This document shows, in pieces, positions 9,500 through 20,572 of a stretch of DNA of 64,000 nucleotides. Numbering within the stretch: the first letter of the stretch is position 1; every line of letters begins with the position of its first letter. This stretch comes from Mesocentrotus franciscanus. Taxonomy: Eukaryota > Echinodermata > Echinoidea > Camarodonta > Strongylocentrotidae. Below the pieces are notes generated by a model, which did not search any database, was not told the origin of the DNA, and saw nothing but the letters and a program-made list of their open reading frames with translations. Made by a program: the position numbers and the translations under genes. The DNA is taken from positions 26,434,377 through 26,498,376 of the forward strand of contig CP137672.1 of assembly GCA_037976565.1 (NCBI GenBank). Reading direction: 5' to 3'.

Positions 9500-10985
9500 A
9501 TCAACTCCATATTGGTGAAACAAAGTATGTTTTGGTAACATATTCTAACCTACGAATTATACAAATAATTGATTAGGGGTTGTTATTTACAATTCTGTAG
9601 TTATTATGGTTATCGAGTAGTGACACCAGGAAAAAAAAAGACCATTGACTAATAGTCTATCAAGGAATTTTCTTTTTGTATGATGGTATATAAATGGAAA
9701 TAAGGCATATGAGGTTTGGAACTAGGAGCCTTCCCTTGTGACATATATACCTATAATATAAAAAGAGTTATTTACGGTATCGGCGAGAAGACGAGCGAAG
9801 TTATTTGCTGTGTAATTAAAGTGCTACTTTAAAACAGTTACAAGCAGGAAATTGGGAAGAACAGATATACAATGGTGCAGAACTAGTAGTCCTGCATCTC
9901 ATGATATCAACTTTCATGTTAAAACTCAACATTCCCTGTAAAGTTAGGTGTGCACTTTGTATGTCTCTTAGAATCGAGCTATACAAAATCATTTTATATT
10001 GTCATCTTCCTTCATGTATTATTAAATAGCCTTTTTTATTGCAGAAAAATAACCAAGATAGATAGCTAGATTTGTTGTTTTGTGTCATATGCTATGAGAA
10101 AATTGTATTTTCTAGGATGATAATGCCTTCTTCAATGAACATTAATGCAATGCAATCGACGCTAATTAAAACTATGGAGATGTGGAACGTTAAAAGTGTC
10201 TGAGTAGGTGGGTAGTGGAATATAATCAAAATAAATACACGGAAATCACAGTTACTGTGTAACAAAGTCGCTCATAACACTTGCCTTTCCACTTCCAGAC
10301 AACAAAATGCTTTACACATATCCATAGATTTTTTAGAACAGTCAGTAAGCAGTGCATTTGATATAGAAGTTGTAGATGTTAGAACTTAAAATGAAAGAAA
10401 TTGAAGAATAAAATGTATGATATAAACATTATTTTGTCTAACTCTAGGCATATGTGTATATTACATGATGATGCATTTCCTGGTACCGTAATTTCAATGT
10501 ATAAGGAAATTGCTCTTTCTGTGATGTGCAACAGCTCACATACACAAATCGCTCCCCCATAACTCGCTCTGTAACCATACTACTTTTTCCTGCTTCCATT
10601 TTGCCCAATGTCATTCCAGTTATTTATGAATCTTTTGTTATAATTGCACATATGCATAAAATTAAACATTATTACATTCTTGAGCAAGCAGTCTATTTTA
10701 AGTAGAGATTAATTACTTCTTGTATTGTTACCCCAAGGAGAAAGTTGTTCTGAACTACTTATTTGTACAGAGATCTCTCCATATGTGGGTGATAATTTAC
10801 TTTTCAACATTGTATTTATATTAATCTCAAATATGTATGAATGAAAGGAGAAATAAAGCACCAGTAAAGTATATCTAAAGTACACACAGCTAAAGTAGAC
10901 ACCCGTTTTTATTATCTTGACATGATATATCCCTAACAAGTCAAATGGACTAAATTACCTGTGTTTTTGTTGGCAATCCATTTTA
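9500..10985. other. AT-rich intergenic stretch, no gene seen
   Basis: Low-GC sequence downstream of ARPC3. Only short unconvincing frames; no RNA gene or clear repeat boundary recognised. Confidence 0.45.
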
Positions 10986-10988
10986 CTT

Positions 10989-11106
10989 GTTGATAAATAT
11001 TTCTAGTAATTCATCGGCTGCCTGTAAGAAGGCCATCACTGCCAATTGTCAGGAGATAGCTGTTATGGCCTTCTTGTCGGCAGCCGACCAATTATTCTGT
11101 TATCAA
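10989..11106. repeat. Foldback element with 22-bp stem
   Basis: CGGCTGCCTGTAAGAAGGCC (11015 on) pairs with GGCCTTCTTGTCGGCAGCCG (to 11086) with two mismatches. Outer TTGATAA and TTATCAA extend the symmetry. Probably a short MITE or a transcribed hairpin. Confidence 0.6.
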
Positions 11107-11427
11107 TTTTGTATGATTGAGAACATTTATTAATAATGAACATGGCAGCACCTACACAGAAATATGTCTTGTACATCAATGTCAGTTTGTAATTTCTCGG
11201 AGGGAATATTTATGTTGTCCATTTTGAATTTACACCAAGATAGACTCCATACATCATCTTCACAGAAAGGCAGTCATCGATTGCCTATGGATTTAGCTAA
11301 CCTCTATAATATCTTGTTGGATTGTCATTGAAGTGAAAAGTACCCCTTTACAGCTGCGTTTGTGGGCATTATTTATCATCATAGTTGCAATGGTAGTCGT
11401 ATGTATTTCCAGGGAGGTAAAAGAAGT

Positions 11428-11754
11428 AATGGGTGGTATTCTCTTAAGTTAAGCCGGGACTAAGTCCAGACTAAACAAGAATTTTAGTTCACACTTCTAT
11501 GGAATGCTATGTGTCATCTTCCTCCTTCAATATTCATGACAAAGATAATCTACCAAAGACTTTATTGAAATTCAGTTCATACTCATATTATCTTTTTCTT
11601 CCCATTTCATTGCAAAATTATTTTTTGGACACTTTTCATTGCAGGATTAAAATAATCTGTACAGGGAAAATGAGTTGGCAACAGGCACTCCATAAAAGTG
11701 TGAACTAGTTAAGCCGAGCTTAACTTAGTTCGCGCTATCGGAATACCACCCATT
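11428..11754. mobile_element. MITE, 327 bp, 14-bp terminal inverted repeats
   Basis: AATGGGTGGTATTC at 11428-11441 and GAATACCACCCATT at 11741-11754 are exact complements. A second inner pair, AGTTCACACTTCTATGG and CCATAAAAGTGTGAACT, and a TTAAG/CTTAA-rich sub-terminal region continue the palindrome. No transposase. Confidence 0.8.
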
Positions 11755-11984
11755 GTCCTTTTCATTATTGCTGTAGTTATTAGGAAGAAGAAAGAAAAAG
11801 GGAAAATAAGTACCAGGTACAAATATCATGATTATAATGATAATAATATGGATGCTGGATATGTATATCACCGCATTGTAGATTTTCTTAAAATATTGCA
11901 AATTAAATGTACACTATTGTACTTTTTGCTCTGTGAACATGTGGTTGATTTGTCTCATAGAGGGAAAGAGTTTGGGTGGGTAAG

Positions 11985-12262
11985 GGGAACCAGAGAGAGA
12001 GAGAGAGAGAGAGAGGGGAAGGGGTAGCTGGGAGAGAGAGAAGGGGATATATATTGGGAGAGGGGGAGAGAGAGAGAAGAGGAAATGCGAAGACAAAGAG
12101 GGAGGGAAATTGAGATGGGGGTAGCAGGCAGAAGGAGGTGGTAGAGAGAGAAGGGAGAGTGGGGAGGTAAAAGCAGTTGGTGACGCTGTAGTCTGTAAAA
12201 GAGGAAGTGATATAGAGAAGGGTTAACAGGGAGAGAGATAAGTTGTAAAGGAGGTCGAGAGA
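11985..12262 (+). repeat. Purine-rich tract with GA microsatellite
   Basis: AG-rich for about 280 bp, including a GA run at about 11993-12015. The minus-strand leucine/serine/proline frames here are composition artefacts. Confidence 0.75.
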
Positions 12263-12682
12263 CTAGTAGTGAGTTCCTGGACATTAAAGAAGACTAAGTT
12301 TAGTAGGGTCTATATATGAGAAGAATTTGAGACATCTCTCAGGAACGGGACCTGCTAAGTCCACACATCGGAGCCATCTGTATTTCTTTCTCCATATCCA
12401 TCTCTTGCATCTTTAATCTTCTTTTGTATGACGTCATTTGATCTTTTGCCTATCAAGTCTGACACGACAATAATTCTTAGGTCTTCCTCTTCCACGTTTC
12501 TCATACCACACATCTTCCTTTCCAAGATGTATTTGAGCATATTTGCATCATATTTGCATCATATTTTGTTTATTATTTGCATCATGCACAAAGTTTTCGA
12601 TATGTGATAGAACAAAATTTCTTGAAAAGGTAGTCAGTACGATACCAAAAGAAGAAAAAAAAAAAGCAAAAGATAGTGGGTC

Positions 12683-12754
12683 TGGAGATATCGGGGTTCG
12701 AACCCGAGGCCTCTCGCATGCAAAGCGAGCGCTCTACCGCTGAGCTATATCCCC
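12683..12754 (-). tRNA. tRNA-Ala (anticodon TGC)
   Basis: Read on the minus strand from 12754. The acceptor GGGGATA pairs with TATCTCC and the discriminator is A. The A box is TAGCTCAGCGGTAGAGC, the anticodon arm is CGCTT-TGC-ATGCG, and the B box is GGTTCGAACCC. The length is 72 nt with no intron. TGC in the anticodon position and the overall form match cytosolic alanine tRNA. A plus-strand T-run near 12590 (AAAATTTC context) and the A-rich plus strand at 12652-12665 give a run of T on the minus strand just downstream, suitable for RNA polymerase III termination. No SINE tail follows, so it looks like a genuine gene. Confidence 0.92.
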
Positions 12755-12964
12755 TTGCCTGACCTACGAGGTACTTTTATTGTATCTATACTGTAGATAT
12801 GATGTTTTACTTCACGATATTTCATATAATATTGGAAATATATCCTATATTTTGACCCGATGCGGCCACATTCAATTTTAAATTTACATTAAAAAAATTG
12901 TAGTGTATAGGCCTACATCTCTTTTAATACTGCAAATTTTACCATTTTATCACGCACTGAGCAA

Positions 12965-12977
12965 CGGTCAAAGGTCA
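12965..12977 (+). promoter_or_regulatory. DR1-type nuclear receptor half-site pair
   Basis: CGGTCAAAGGTCA is one base from the DR1 consensus AGGTCA-A-AGGTCA, bound by HNF4, COUP-TF and RXR family receptors. It lies about 170 bp upstream of the ATG at 13149. Such motifs occur by chance, so its use is inferred from position only. Confidence 0.3.
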
Positions 12978-13148
12978 TCAGCAGCGTTCATCGAAACGGT
13001 TTACACGTTCCCATTCGTTTTAATTTGTGCTGGTTTTGATTGTTCAATGACATGACGAGTGTGAACTGCCGATTATTTTTGTTGATTGAGGAGATGGGGC
13101 CTTATCAGAGCGAATTCGCAATTATATTTTAAACATGTTTCTCTGATT

Positions 13149-13296
13149 ATGGATGATAAACCACCACCTAGTAGGAGGTCATCTGGACACAGTGATAAAT
13201 CGAAGAAATCTAGTAAAAAGAAGAAGAAAAGCAAGCACAACAAAGACCGCAAACGAAGTCCGGACGAAACAAATTCAGATAGTGCACTGGAAACGA
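13149..13296 (+). CDS. Lys/Ser-rich candidate first exon of the LIAT1-like gene
   Basis: ATG at 13149 opens 49 codons, MDDKPPPSRRSSGHSDKS then a block of about 25 residues dominated by Lys and Ser (KKSSKKKKKSKHNKDRKR), ending SALET plus one base before the donor GTAAGA at 13297. The exon ends in phase 1, as does the exon at 20573-20744, and both fit the acceptor at 21493. LIAT1 proteins carry a lysine-rich N-terminal region, which supports grouping it with that gene. It might instead begin an unrelated small gene. Joined directly to 21493 it gives 214 residues. Joined through an AAAG acceptor at 20586 it gives 267 residues. Confidence 0.5.
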
Positions 13297-13595
13297 GTAA
13301 GAAATTGTTTGTATTATTGAATCGAAAAAGACAAAGTGTTTATTAAAAATAAAATGTAGGGTCTATGATACATATCAGAATAAATACATAAACTAAATTG
13401 GGGGACTTTTATCCGTTGGCTTAGAAAACAAGATGCGTAGCTAGCTCGTGAGCCAGATCGTGGTCCCTATTTTATTAATTTTAATATTTATTAATTTAGT
13501 TTTAATCATATTCTAAAGATTTTCTATTACTAATACAAAATAATAATTATTAGTAATAGTCCAGTAGTAGATCTACTAAACTATACTAGTAGTTA

Positions 13596-14060
13596 ACCCC
13601 GTTCTCATTCACTTAGTTGGAGCGGTCTAACTAAGACCTGTTCCTCAGGAGCAGTTCTTAGGTGAGTGAGAATGGTCAAAGTGGTCCAGGAAGTGGACTT
13701 CTGGACCGCTCCAGAAGACCACCTCGGGAGGAGGTCTTGTGGAACGGGCCTTATTAAGAGCGGTTTGGACCGCTCTAACGTGCAATGTGAACGGAAGCGT
13801 ACTTTGAAGTTTGAACGGAAGTGAGCTAGTGACGTTCCGTGCGAAACATGTAGTAGTAGGCTATAGGCCCTAGTACGGTACATATGGTTTGTATGACCTG
13901 CTGACCTGAGCTGCCATAGCAACAAGACCACTTTGACTCGTGGAGCGGTTTGAGCCATAAAAAACTGCTTGGAGTGTGAACGCTCTCAAACCGTTCCTCA
14001 AGACCCGTTCCTCTGGAGCGGTCTAACTAAGACCACTTTCAAAGTGAGTGAGAACGGGGT
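13596..14060. mobile_element. MITE, 465 bp, ACCCCGTTCTCA ends
   Basis: ACCCCGTTCTCATTCAC (13596-13612) and GTGAGTGAGAACGGGGT (14044-14060) differ by one base. Inside, GGAGCGGTCTAACTAAGACC and related GAGCGGTTTGAGC motifs repeat in both orientations near each end. The minus-strand frame across it is not a gene. It lies 300 bp after the 13149 candidate exon. Confidence 0.8.
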
Positions 14061-15009
14061 CTTAGCTATGATCTAGTCGCGAGTCTAAAATGAATTAATG
14101 ATGTATATTTTATTCTTGGTTCTATTCTAACTTAATCTATCTTCTAAGTTGAATCTAACTTCTGCTTCTAAGTTCTAGACCTAGAATCTAGTTCTAGTTT
14201 CTACATTTCCTGAAGTTGACTTGCAAGTTGTGCAGGGCAAGTTACTTAGGAAGTTAGGGATATTTGTCTTTGGCCTTTTAGGGATTATTCTGAACGCAGG
14301 CTTCTATATTCAGTTCCAAATTCCTTCTTCCGTCTTGTGTTACTGTTATAAACTTATAGTTTAGTTGACTAGATCATTGTGGGCCGTGTGGGTTGGCGTC
14401 GAATTTTAACTTGGCAGGTTCACTTCTCCATCCAATATAACCAGACGTTATGTGTCCGGAAGGGTTATGTATCCGGACATTTTAATTAAAACAGTAATTT
14501 AAGGAAGTTTGCCGCAAAAATTTCATAAATATTTAAAGACTTCTGATGGACAATATTAAAAGAAAAATATGTATGATGGGTAGTGTTCAAGGGCTTCCTC
14601 ATACTGTACTCGTGTAAAGAGTTTTTACGTTTCTCAGTGATAGACCTTGGAATACTATTTTTACTATGACCTCTGGTTGGCCCATGCAACTGGCCTGAGT
14701 CTAGCACTACCTCTTGGTCATATCGATGAAACAATTTATATGTTTCTATCATATCTCCTCGCGAAACATGATGTAAGTGTCGAGAGTCTAAGGCGAGATA
14801 AACTTTGCTCATATGGAAGAGTCTTAATCTCAGGTACGAATTTAGTGGCCCTTCTTTGTACATTTTTCTAATGCTAGAATATGCTTTTTCAAGTGAGAAC
14901 TCCACACAGCATGTGCATATTCTAAGTGCAGTCTAATCAGACCTTTACGGGAGTAAAAAATTCTCCTTCTGTACAGACTGTAGATATACAGTGTGTTCTT
15001 CACTTCTCT
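14061..15009. other. Non-coding stretch, no gene seen
   Basis: AT-rich sequence with repeated TCTAGTTCTAGA-like motifs near 14140-14200 and short unconvincing frames on both strands near 14486-14905. It would be intron if the exon at 13149 belongs to the LIAT1-like gene. Confidence 0.4.
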
Positions 15010-15546
15010 TTAAAGGTACTATGTCCCATTTGCAGGCCCCAAAAATGAAAAGGTTAAATTCCAACGGCATTTGAAAGACAATACTAATTTAGAACTTCCC
15101 TCAAAACGAAAGGGCTTGATAATGTCTTTAGGTGGGAAAATAACGACTATTAGTTGTCGAATCGACTTAGGAGCTATAGAGCCAGTAAGTAATAGTCTGA
15201 TTTTCAGACCATTGTACCGAATGGTCGTACGTTTTATGCTGCGCAAAGATTCAATCAGTTTAATTTTGGCCATTACAAGAAGTGGGTTATTGATGTAGAC
15301 AAATGCTCATGTACCCTTTACAGCTCATTTTATGTATGTTATTACCAAAGATGAAAAAGCCAGTCAGTCACTCAATAGTGTCTGACAGTGAAGTCTAGCA
15401 AGTAAACAGGTTTCCTTGCATAATTTGAATATTAGGACACTGCTAACGTTTAAATTTCACAGATAGGACATACATGACATATTCATAATTCCTGCAAAGT
15501 TCTACAGAATTTGATGTTGGCTGCAAAAGGAACATAGTATCTTTAA
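15010..15546 (+). mobile_element. TTAA-flanked non-autonomous element (piggyBac-like), copy 1
   Basis: TTAA at 15010-15013 and 15543-15546 flank a 529-bp element. Its ends, AGGTACTATGTCCCATTTGC and (inverted) AGATACTATGTTCCTTTTGC, form imperfect terminal inverted repeats. A second copy in opposite orientation lies at 56904-57441, also between TTAA sites. TTAA target duplication is the hallmark of piggyBac-type transposition. There is no transposase; frames inside are short and probably not coding. Confidence 0.75.
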
Positions 15547-16087
15547 TAGACTTTAGGTTCATTAATTTATTAATTTATTGGCTTTATTGATTTTAGACTG
15601 TAAATGTTGGTCAAAACTTGGAATCAACAATCACTTCTAAATCTGTACTAGAGTCAACATGTGACAGATTTGGCCTTGTTGAACTATAAATGTAGATGCC
15701 TATTGCCTATGACAGATAAATGTCATTAATGCATCGGTCAGTTCGATGTCCATTTAAAATTTGTTGAACAAAATGAAAGGGTCCTTCTTCTTCAATTGGC
15801 TTCCTCCAGTTTGGAGAACTGCAGTTGGTGCAGGTGTTGGTTGTATTGTATACATACAGTATACAAAGAATTGGTGAGTTTACAGTGTCATTATGTACAT
15901 AGTGGCAGTGGAATGTTTAACGTGGAGGTCGAGAAAAAAACAGAGAAATCTTTAAAAAATGAGGGGTTAATCCAGTCAGAAAGCAAGGTGTGAGAGCAGG
16001 AGACAAGTAATGTTAGTTTTGTAAAGCATTCATCCTTCATTTTGGTATTACATGTACAATAATGCCTCTCCCAGCATCTTGGCCAGT

Positions 16088-16369
16088 GAGCGGTGTTGTG
16101 GTCTAGTGGATAAGTCACCCGACTGCAGATCACAAGGTACGGGGTTCAAGTCCCGCCGCGGCACTAATGTCCTTTGACAATACGTTAATCTACATTTGCC
16201 ACTCTCCACCCTCCACCCAGGTGTAAATGGGTACCTGATATGCTTGAGCGCTAGTTACTTTGGCAGCTCGGCTATGACCAGGGTAATACATGTATGTGTA
16301 AAGCCCCATGAGCGTCAGAGCCTGGCGGATACCGGCGCTATATAAATATCCATATTATTATTATTATTA
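16088..16369 (+). mobile_element. tRNA-derived SINE with ATT-repeat tail
   Basis: The head resembles a tRNA, with A-box-like GTGGTCTAGTGGATAAG and B box GGTTCAAGTCC about 35 bp later. A body follows, then CGGCGCTATATAAATATCC and a tail of ATT repeats. These are the marks of a SINE transcribed by RNA polymerase III and mobilised by a LINE. The head is not a functional tRNA. Confidence 0.85.
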
Positions 16370-16370
16370 A

Positions 16371-16730
16371 AGTTTTGTCTGGGCATAGTGTAGAGTGGGC
16401 ATTCACCCATCACATGGATGACTGTCTCGAGACATCTCGGCAGTTTCTCCACAGGCACAGTAGGGGCTTTTTAGGCAAGGCATTAATCTACATTTGCCAC
16501 TCACTACCCAAGAGAGAAATGGGACCCGGTAGGATGATGGAAGAATTTGTGTTAGTAGTTGCCTATGCCCCAACAGTGACCATATTGTAGGAATACTCCT
16601 CAGAGTTGGGGATGGTACACATTGTGCGTGAATGAATCCGATGACCGGGGTAATAACATCTGTAAAGCACTTAGAGATGGTTTTCCGTATCAAGCGCTAC
16701 ATAAATCCAGATTATTATTATTATTATTTT
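16371..16730 (+). mobile_element. Diverged SINE sharing body and tail with its neighbour
   Basis: Shares AATCTACATTTGCCACTC, the GGGGTAATA...TGTAAAGC segment and the AAGCGCTACATAAATCC tail plus ATT repeats with 16088-16369. The tRNA-like head is not recognisable. Two related SINEs in direct tandem suggest tail-targeted insertion. The frames spanning it are not genes. Confidence 0.7.
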
Positions 16731-16812
16731 TACTTGGTTGACGGTGTGTATACGAGAGTTGGTAGGGTAAACACCATTCAGTTGAGCCTTGCTGGAAACT
16801 GCCTGTCTTAGA

Positions 16813-17052
16813 CTACCGGTAGGTGGGTGACTGAATGGTTGATGGGAGAAGTTCATGCACATGGTCTTGGTTGTTGGATAGGAGCTGAAGAAAAGACTTT
16901 GAATTTACAGCTTCTTCTGTGAGGTCAGCTCTCAGCTCTTCTACGGCATTTCTCACCATCAGCTTCCAATGTAAATCATTAAAACTATGATCAGTATACG
17001 ATGTGAAAATGATTCTTCTCTGAAACCAACCTGGGAATTTTTGTTGCGTCAA
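16813..17052 (-). CDS. Unrecognised 79-codon ORF, possible exon or gene remnant
   Basis: Starting MTQQKFPGWFQRRIIFTS and containing FNDLHWKLMVRNAVEELR then ADLTEEAVNSKSFLQLL, this frame has a composition like real protein (amphipathic, Glu/Leu-rich helices, no low complexity). I do not recognise the family. It ends at a stop beside the SINE pair and has no obvious partner exon. It could be the terminal exon of a minus-strand gene, a decayed copy, or chance. Confidence 0.25.
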   Translation of the reverse strand: MTQQKFPGWFQRRIIFTSYTDHSFNDLHWKLMVRNAVEELRADLTEEAVNSKSFLQLLSNNQDHVHELLPSTIQSPTYR

Positions 17053-17700
17053 GCATGTACAACAGGAAAGAAAAAAATATCACATGCACAATATTGGAGA
17101 TAAAATACTTTTGTGCAAGATCTTGATTCTGCATTAACAAGTCGCAAAAAGAGGCGACTTCACAAATCTGTATGTAGTTTACATAAATTCACTTCATGTC
17201 ACACAACTCATCATGTAGATTGCAAATTATGTTTGAAAAAATAAATGCATGAGACTTTTAATTTTAAGTATATACATGTAATAGGAGATGAAGAATCGGT
17301 AAATTAATGAGGAGTAACGTATCAATGTTACTGTACAATCTATCCAAAAGTAAACTCTACTCAACATGCATTAAAGAGCGGTCCAACCCTTGTAATAAGT
17401 TCATTTGTATGAAAATAGAAAAATAAGAGAAACAGAATTGCGAGAATTTGAAATGAATTGAACCAATAATAATAAAAAAAGTTATGAATATTTGAAATAA
17501 GAGATCGCTGAGTCTATGGAAATCTCAAATTGGCAGTTTGGTCGGTGAATTGTGACATAGTCGCGGATAACTCCCCCGTTTGCCGTGTACATCAATATCA
17601 TTAATTTATGTTTTTCTCCTAAGTGCATTCTTAGGCTTTGGGGCACTACTAAAAATGTATTGTGGATAGTAAACTATTTCTGAATCTTGTATTCATTTGC

Positions 17701-17735
17701 AGTGGCAGATCCAAGGGTGCACGGGGGCACGGGCA

Positions 17736-17766
<31 letters not shown>

Positions 17767-17880
17767 TATGACGAAAAGAACAAATCATGAGTCATATATA
17801 TTTATTAAAAACTTGTCACAATGTTTTCGGACCTTGTGCCCCCCCCCCTTCCCTGCCAGAGAATCCTCCATCCATCACTG
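17701..17880. repeat. Putative CAGTG-ended repeat with GA tract
   Basis: Starts AGTGGCAGATCCAAGGGTGC and ends CCATCCATCACTG. The inner parts hold complementary GTGCACGGGGGCAC and GTGCCCCCCCCC motifs and a GA run (about 17736-17761). The arms match only partly. Confidence 0.4.
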
Positions 17881-18984
17881 AAATGTTTGCAAAAAGCATC
17901 CACGTCGTAATAGACACTGGAAAATGAATGAATGATTTAAAAGGAAGATAACGTCAGCATTGTTCACCAATCCCACTCCCCCTTTCTGTGAATTCTTCGG
18001 TTATCACGTTTTATTCACTACTTGTAAGAGCTACACTTGTAACTCTAAACCCTAAATAGGAATAATGATAAAAAGCTTCCACTCTTCACAATAAAAACGA
18101 ACCTTAAAAGAGCACAGAGTTTGTATTCAAATTGAGATATCGATGGAGGATAAGCCTATTTAGATTATTGATTATCGAAAGCGCTTATGCCGTCCGTGGC
18201 TCAGAAAGTGTGTCTTTGAAAATACGTTTACTAAAAAAAACTGTAGCTGGAGGCATTTTCCTCTCCATTTTACCTTCCACACGAAATCTGTAACCCTTTG
18301 GCGACAAAGTGTCATCAAAAAGCATTAATCCCGACCCTTGTACGTCCTTTATTTACTAACTCCATAGTTCTTACGCAATACGTCGCACCGGGGGGACACG
18401 TTGGTATAAGGTTTCTACTTCAAGGCACGGCTTTCAATTCTTGAAGGGGATTTGTCTTTTATTCGGACTGATATCGAAGGTTTGTTTTGTCCCGAAAGCA
18501 AACATCTCAAAATCGCTTCTGGTGTTGAGACAGTAGCACCGTTACGCTCAGAGCAAGGATGCGCAATCTCCTTCAACTACAGCCATACGGGATACGCTAC
18601 TAAAGATAGTATACTCCAATTCATTTCGCAGAAACGGGCAGTGATGAAATCCTCGTCAATTTGCCATGTTGTCATTAAATCAGTTCGGGAAGTGGATAAG
18701 TCTTTTAATGGATTTGTGCGTATCAACTTAACATTTAATACTCGTCTAACATTATGTCCGATTCTTGAGTGTGGTGCGCATTGGAGATCCACTGTAGACT
18801 GCTTTTGGACGTGATGCACCTTTTCGGCTCGTCACCTGTTTCCAGGGAATATCGTCACGTAACTCCTTGAGACTTGAGTATACACGATTGGTGTCCTACT
18901 TTGTTGTTTCTGGACTCTGCATGAACGAACTTGTGCATGACGTATTCAAAGTCTTGAATGATTTATGAATTGCACCTACATTCC
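17881..18984. other. Non-coding stretch, weak frames only
   Basis: A 120-codon plus-strand frame (18452-18814) and an 80-codon minus frame overlap here. Neither has recognisable motifs or convincing splice sites. I see nothing firmly annotatable. Confidence 0.35.
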
Positions 18985-19490
18985 TATTTTCGAGATATAT
19001 AAAGACACGATATGACAGCTCATCTCAGACTAATTGTCGTATTTGAACATTTGTTAAAGCCATGGCACACGTCTTGATATTAACCTGGGATATACATGGT
19101 TCGAGATAAAGACATAATTTGACAGCTCATCTTTCGTGTTTGAACATTTGTTGAAGCCAGTGTACATCTTGTTTTCAACCTGGGAGATACATGTTTTCGA
19201 GATAAAGACAAATCTGACAGCTCACCCAGGACTCATGTATTATGTTTTCGTGTTTTAACGTTTGTTAACTTGTAAATCTTGTTTTCAATTTGGGATGTAC
19301 ATGGTTTCGAGATTAAGACAAAATCCGACAGCTCACCTCGTGTGTGTTTGAATTCGTATTGAAGAAAAGGATATTGCATCATTTTACATCATTGGGATTA
19401 GTGTGAAAATGTATGTTTTGGAGATAAAGACAGAAATCTGGCAAGACATTTTGGTCTCTTTTATCATATCATTTGAACGTGTAAACAAAT
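18985..19490 (+). repeat. Tandem array, ~110-bp unit, about 4.5 copies
   Basis: CGAGATAAAGACA-like anchors recur at 18991, 19102, 19198, 19308 and about 19420. Each of the first units continues with TGACAGCTCA, GTGTTTGAACATTTGTT and a CAACCTGGGATATACATG block. Copies are clearly diverged. It lies about 1.1 kb upstream of the exon at 20573. Confidence 0.8.
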
Positions 19491-20572
19491 GTTAAAGCAG
19501 TGCATGGAACTCGAGATGTGCTGAAAAAATATACAACTCTCTCAAAAGGTCTTACGGATTGGTCATAAGACGCCATGCGATGCCTTGCTTGGCCAATATT
19601 ATGTCGGTCTATTTTTATATTCATATACGAGTTTTTACCACCTGCCCCTTTTCATGTCGGACCTGGTCATTTTTAAAGGGTGAACATTAAGCCATCTTAA
19701 CCGAGCGGTCATCACAACCTTGGCGGTCACTCTGCGGTCACTCTGCGGTTCACCGCATCATGTTCGACAACTCTGCTTTCCCCCAGCCAGGCATCGATAA
19801 TCAATATTCCTTTATCATCCGCAGATTCCGCACAAAGCGTATCAACAGCATGATCACATGGCATTGGAACAGCTTTTGTCTCCAGGAACATTTTGATGAT
19901 TGTGTTGTGTTTTTTTCGTCTGGAGAGGTTCTATAGGTCCCTTTGCTTGGAACTCGTCACCCGTTACATTAGATCACGGCGATATTGATTCGTGACGTGA
20001 TGGAGATGAAAAATTATTCTGACAATTGTTGTATGGTACTCTAAATGAAGTCATGTACGTGGTCTGTTTTGCTACCAAGAACATGTACATGCATCCGCAT
20101 CAATATTGAGTCATTCTGCAGTATAGCTGTCCGTTTGTATGGGTGACACCTCTCGGTTCAATTCTGTTTTTATGGCGCCGTGAATCTCCGAGTGCCGGTT
20201 GTAATTGATTCTATTTGTCTTTGTCTCTACATTATCATACTTCAAAGAAGCTCACCGCTCCTATAAACTTATTTGATTACTGAATAGTGAATGGGATCGT
20301 TGTGGTATTTTGCAGTAAATGTTTTATCGCTCAAAGTTCATTGGCAAATCACATCTACGGACGATAGCAGTTCCACCGGATATAGGAACCTGGTGCGATG
20401 AGTGAACAACTGGAATTGTCCGATTTCTGAAACGCTTTGGACTGTTACTCAACTTTGACGGTTCAGAGCAGATAGATTTTTTTTTAATTTTGAAGGGATA
20501 TCACAGCAACTGACTCAGGAAACTTTTATTTTGCAATGTACTTGATATGATGTATGTTCTTCGATTACGACG
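19491..20572. promoter_or_regulatory. Likely upstream / 5' UTR region of the LIAT1-like gene
   Basis: No gene or strong repeat seen. Base composition becomes less AT-rich toward 20573, as expected for a leader, and a short direct repeat (GCGGTCACTCT) occurs at about 19720-19745. No TATA box or initiator could be assigned with confidence. Confidence 0.25.

Noticed and set aside
12543..12743. 66-codon plus-strand frame
   Set aside because: It runs through the tRNA-Ala gene on the other strand.
13605..13958. 117-codon minus-strand frame
   Set aside because: It lies wholly inside the MITE at 13596-14060.
15019..15298. Frames of 75-84 codons on both strands, one recurring at 57177
   Set aside because: They belong to the TTAA-flanked repeat; the copy at 57177-57362 has a changed frame, so coding constraint is not evident.
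16403..16693. 96-codon minus-strand frame
   Set aside because: It is contained in the SINE pair.
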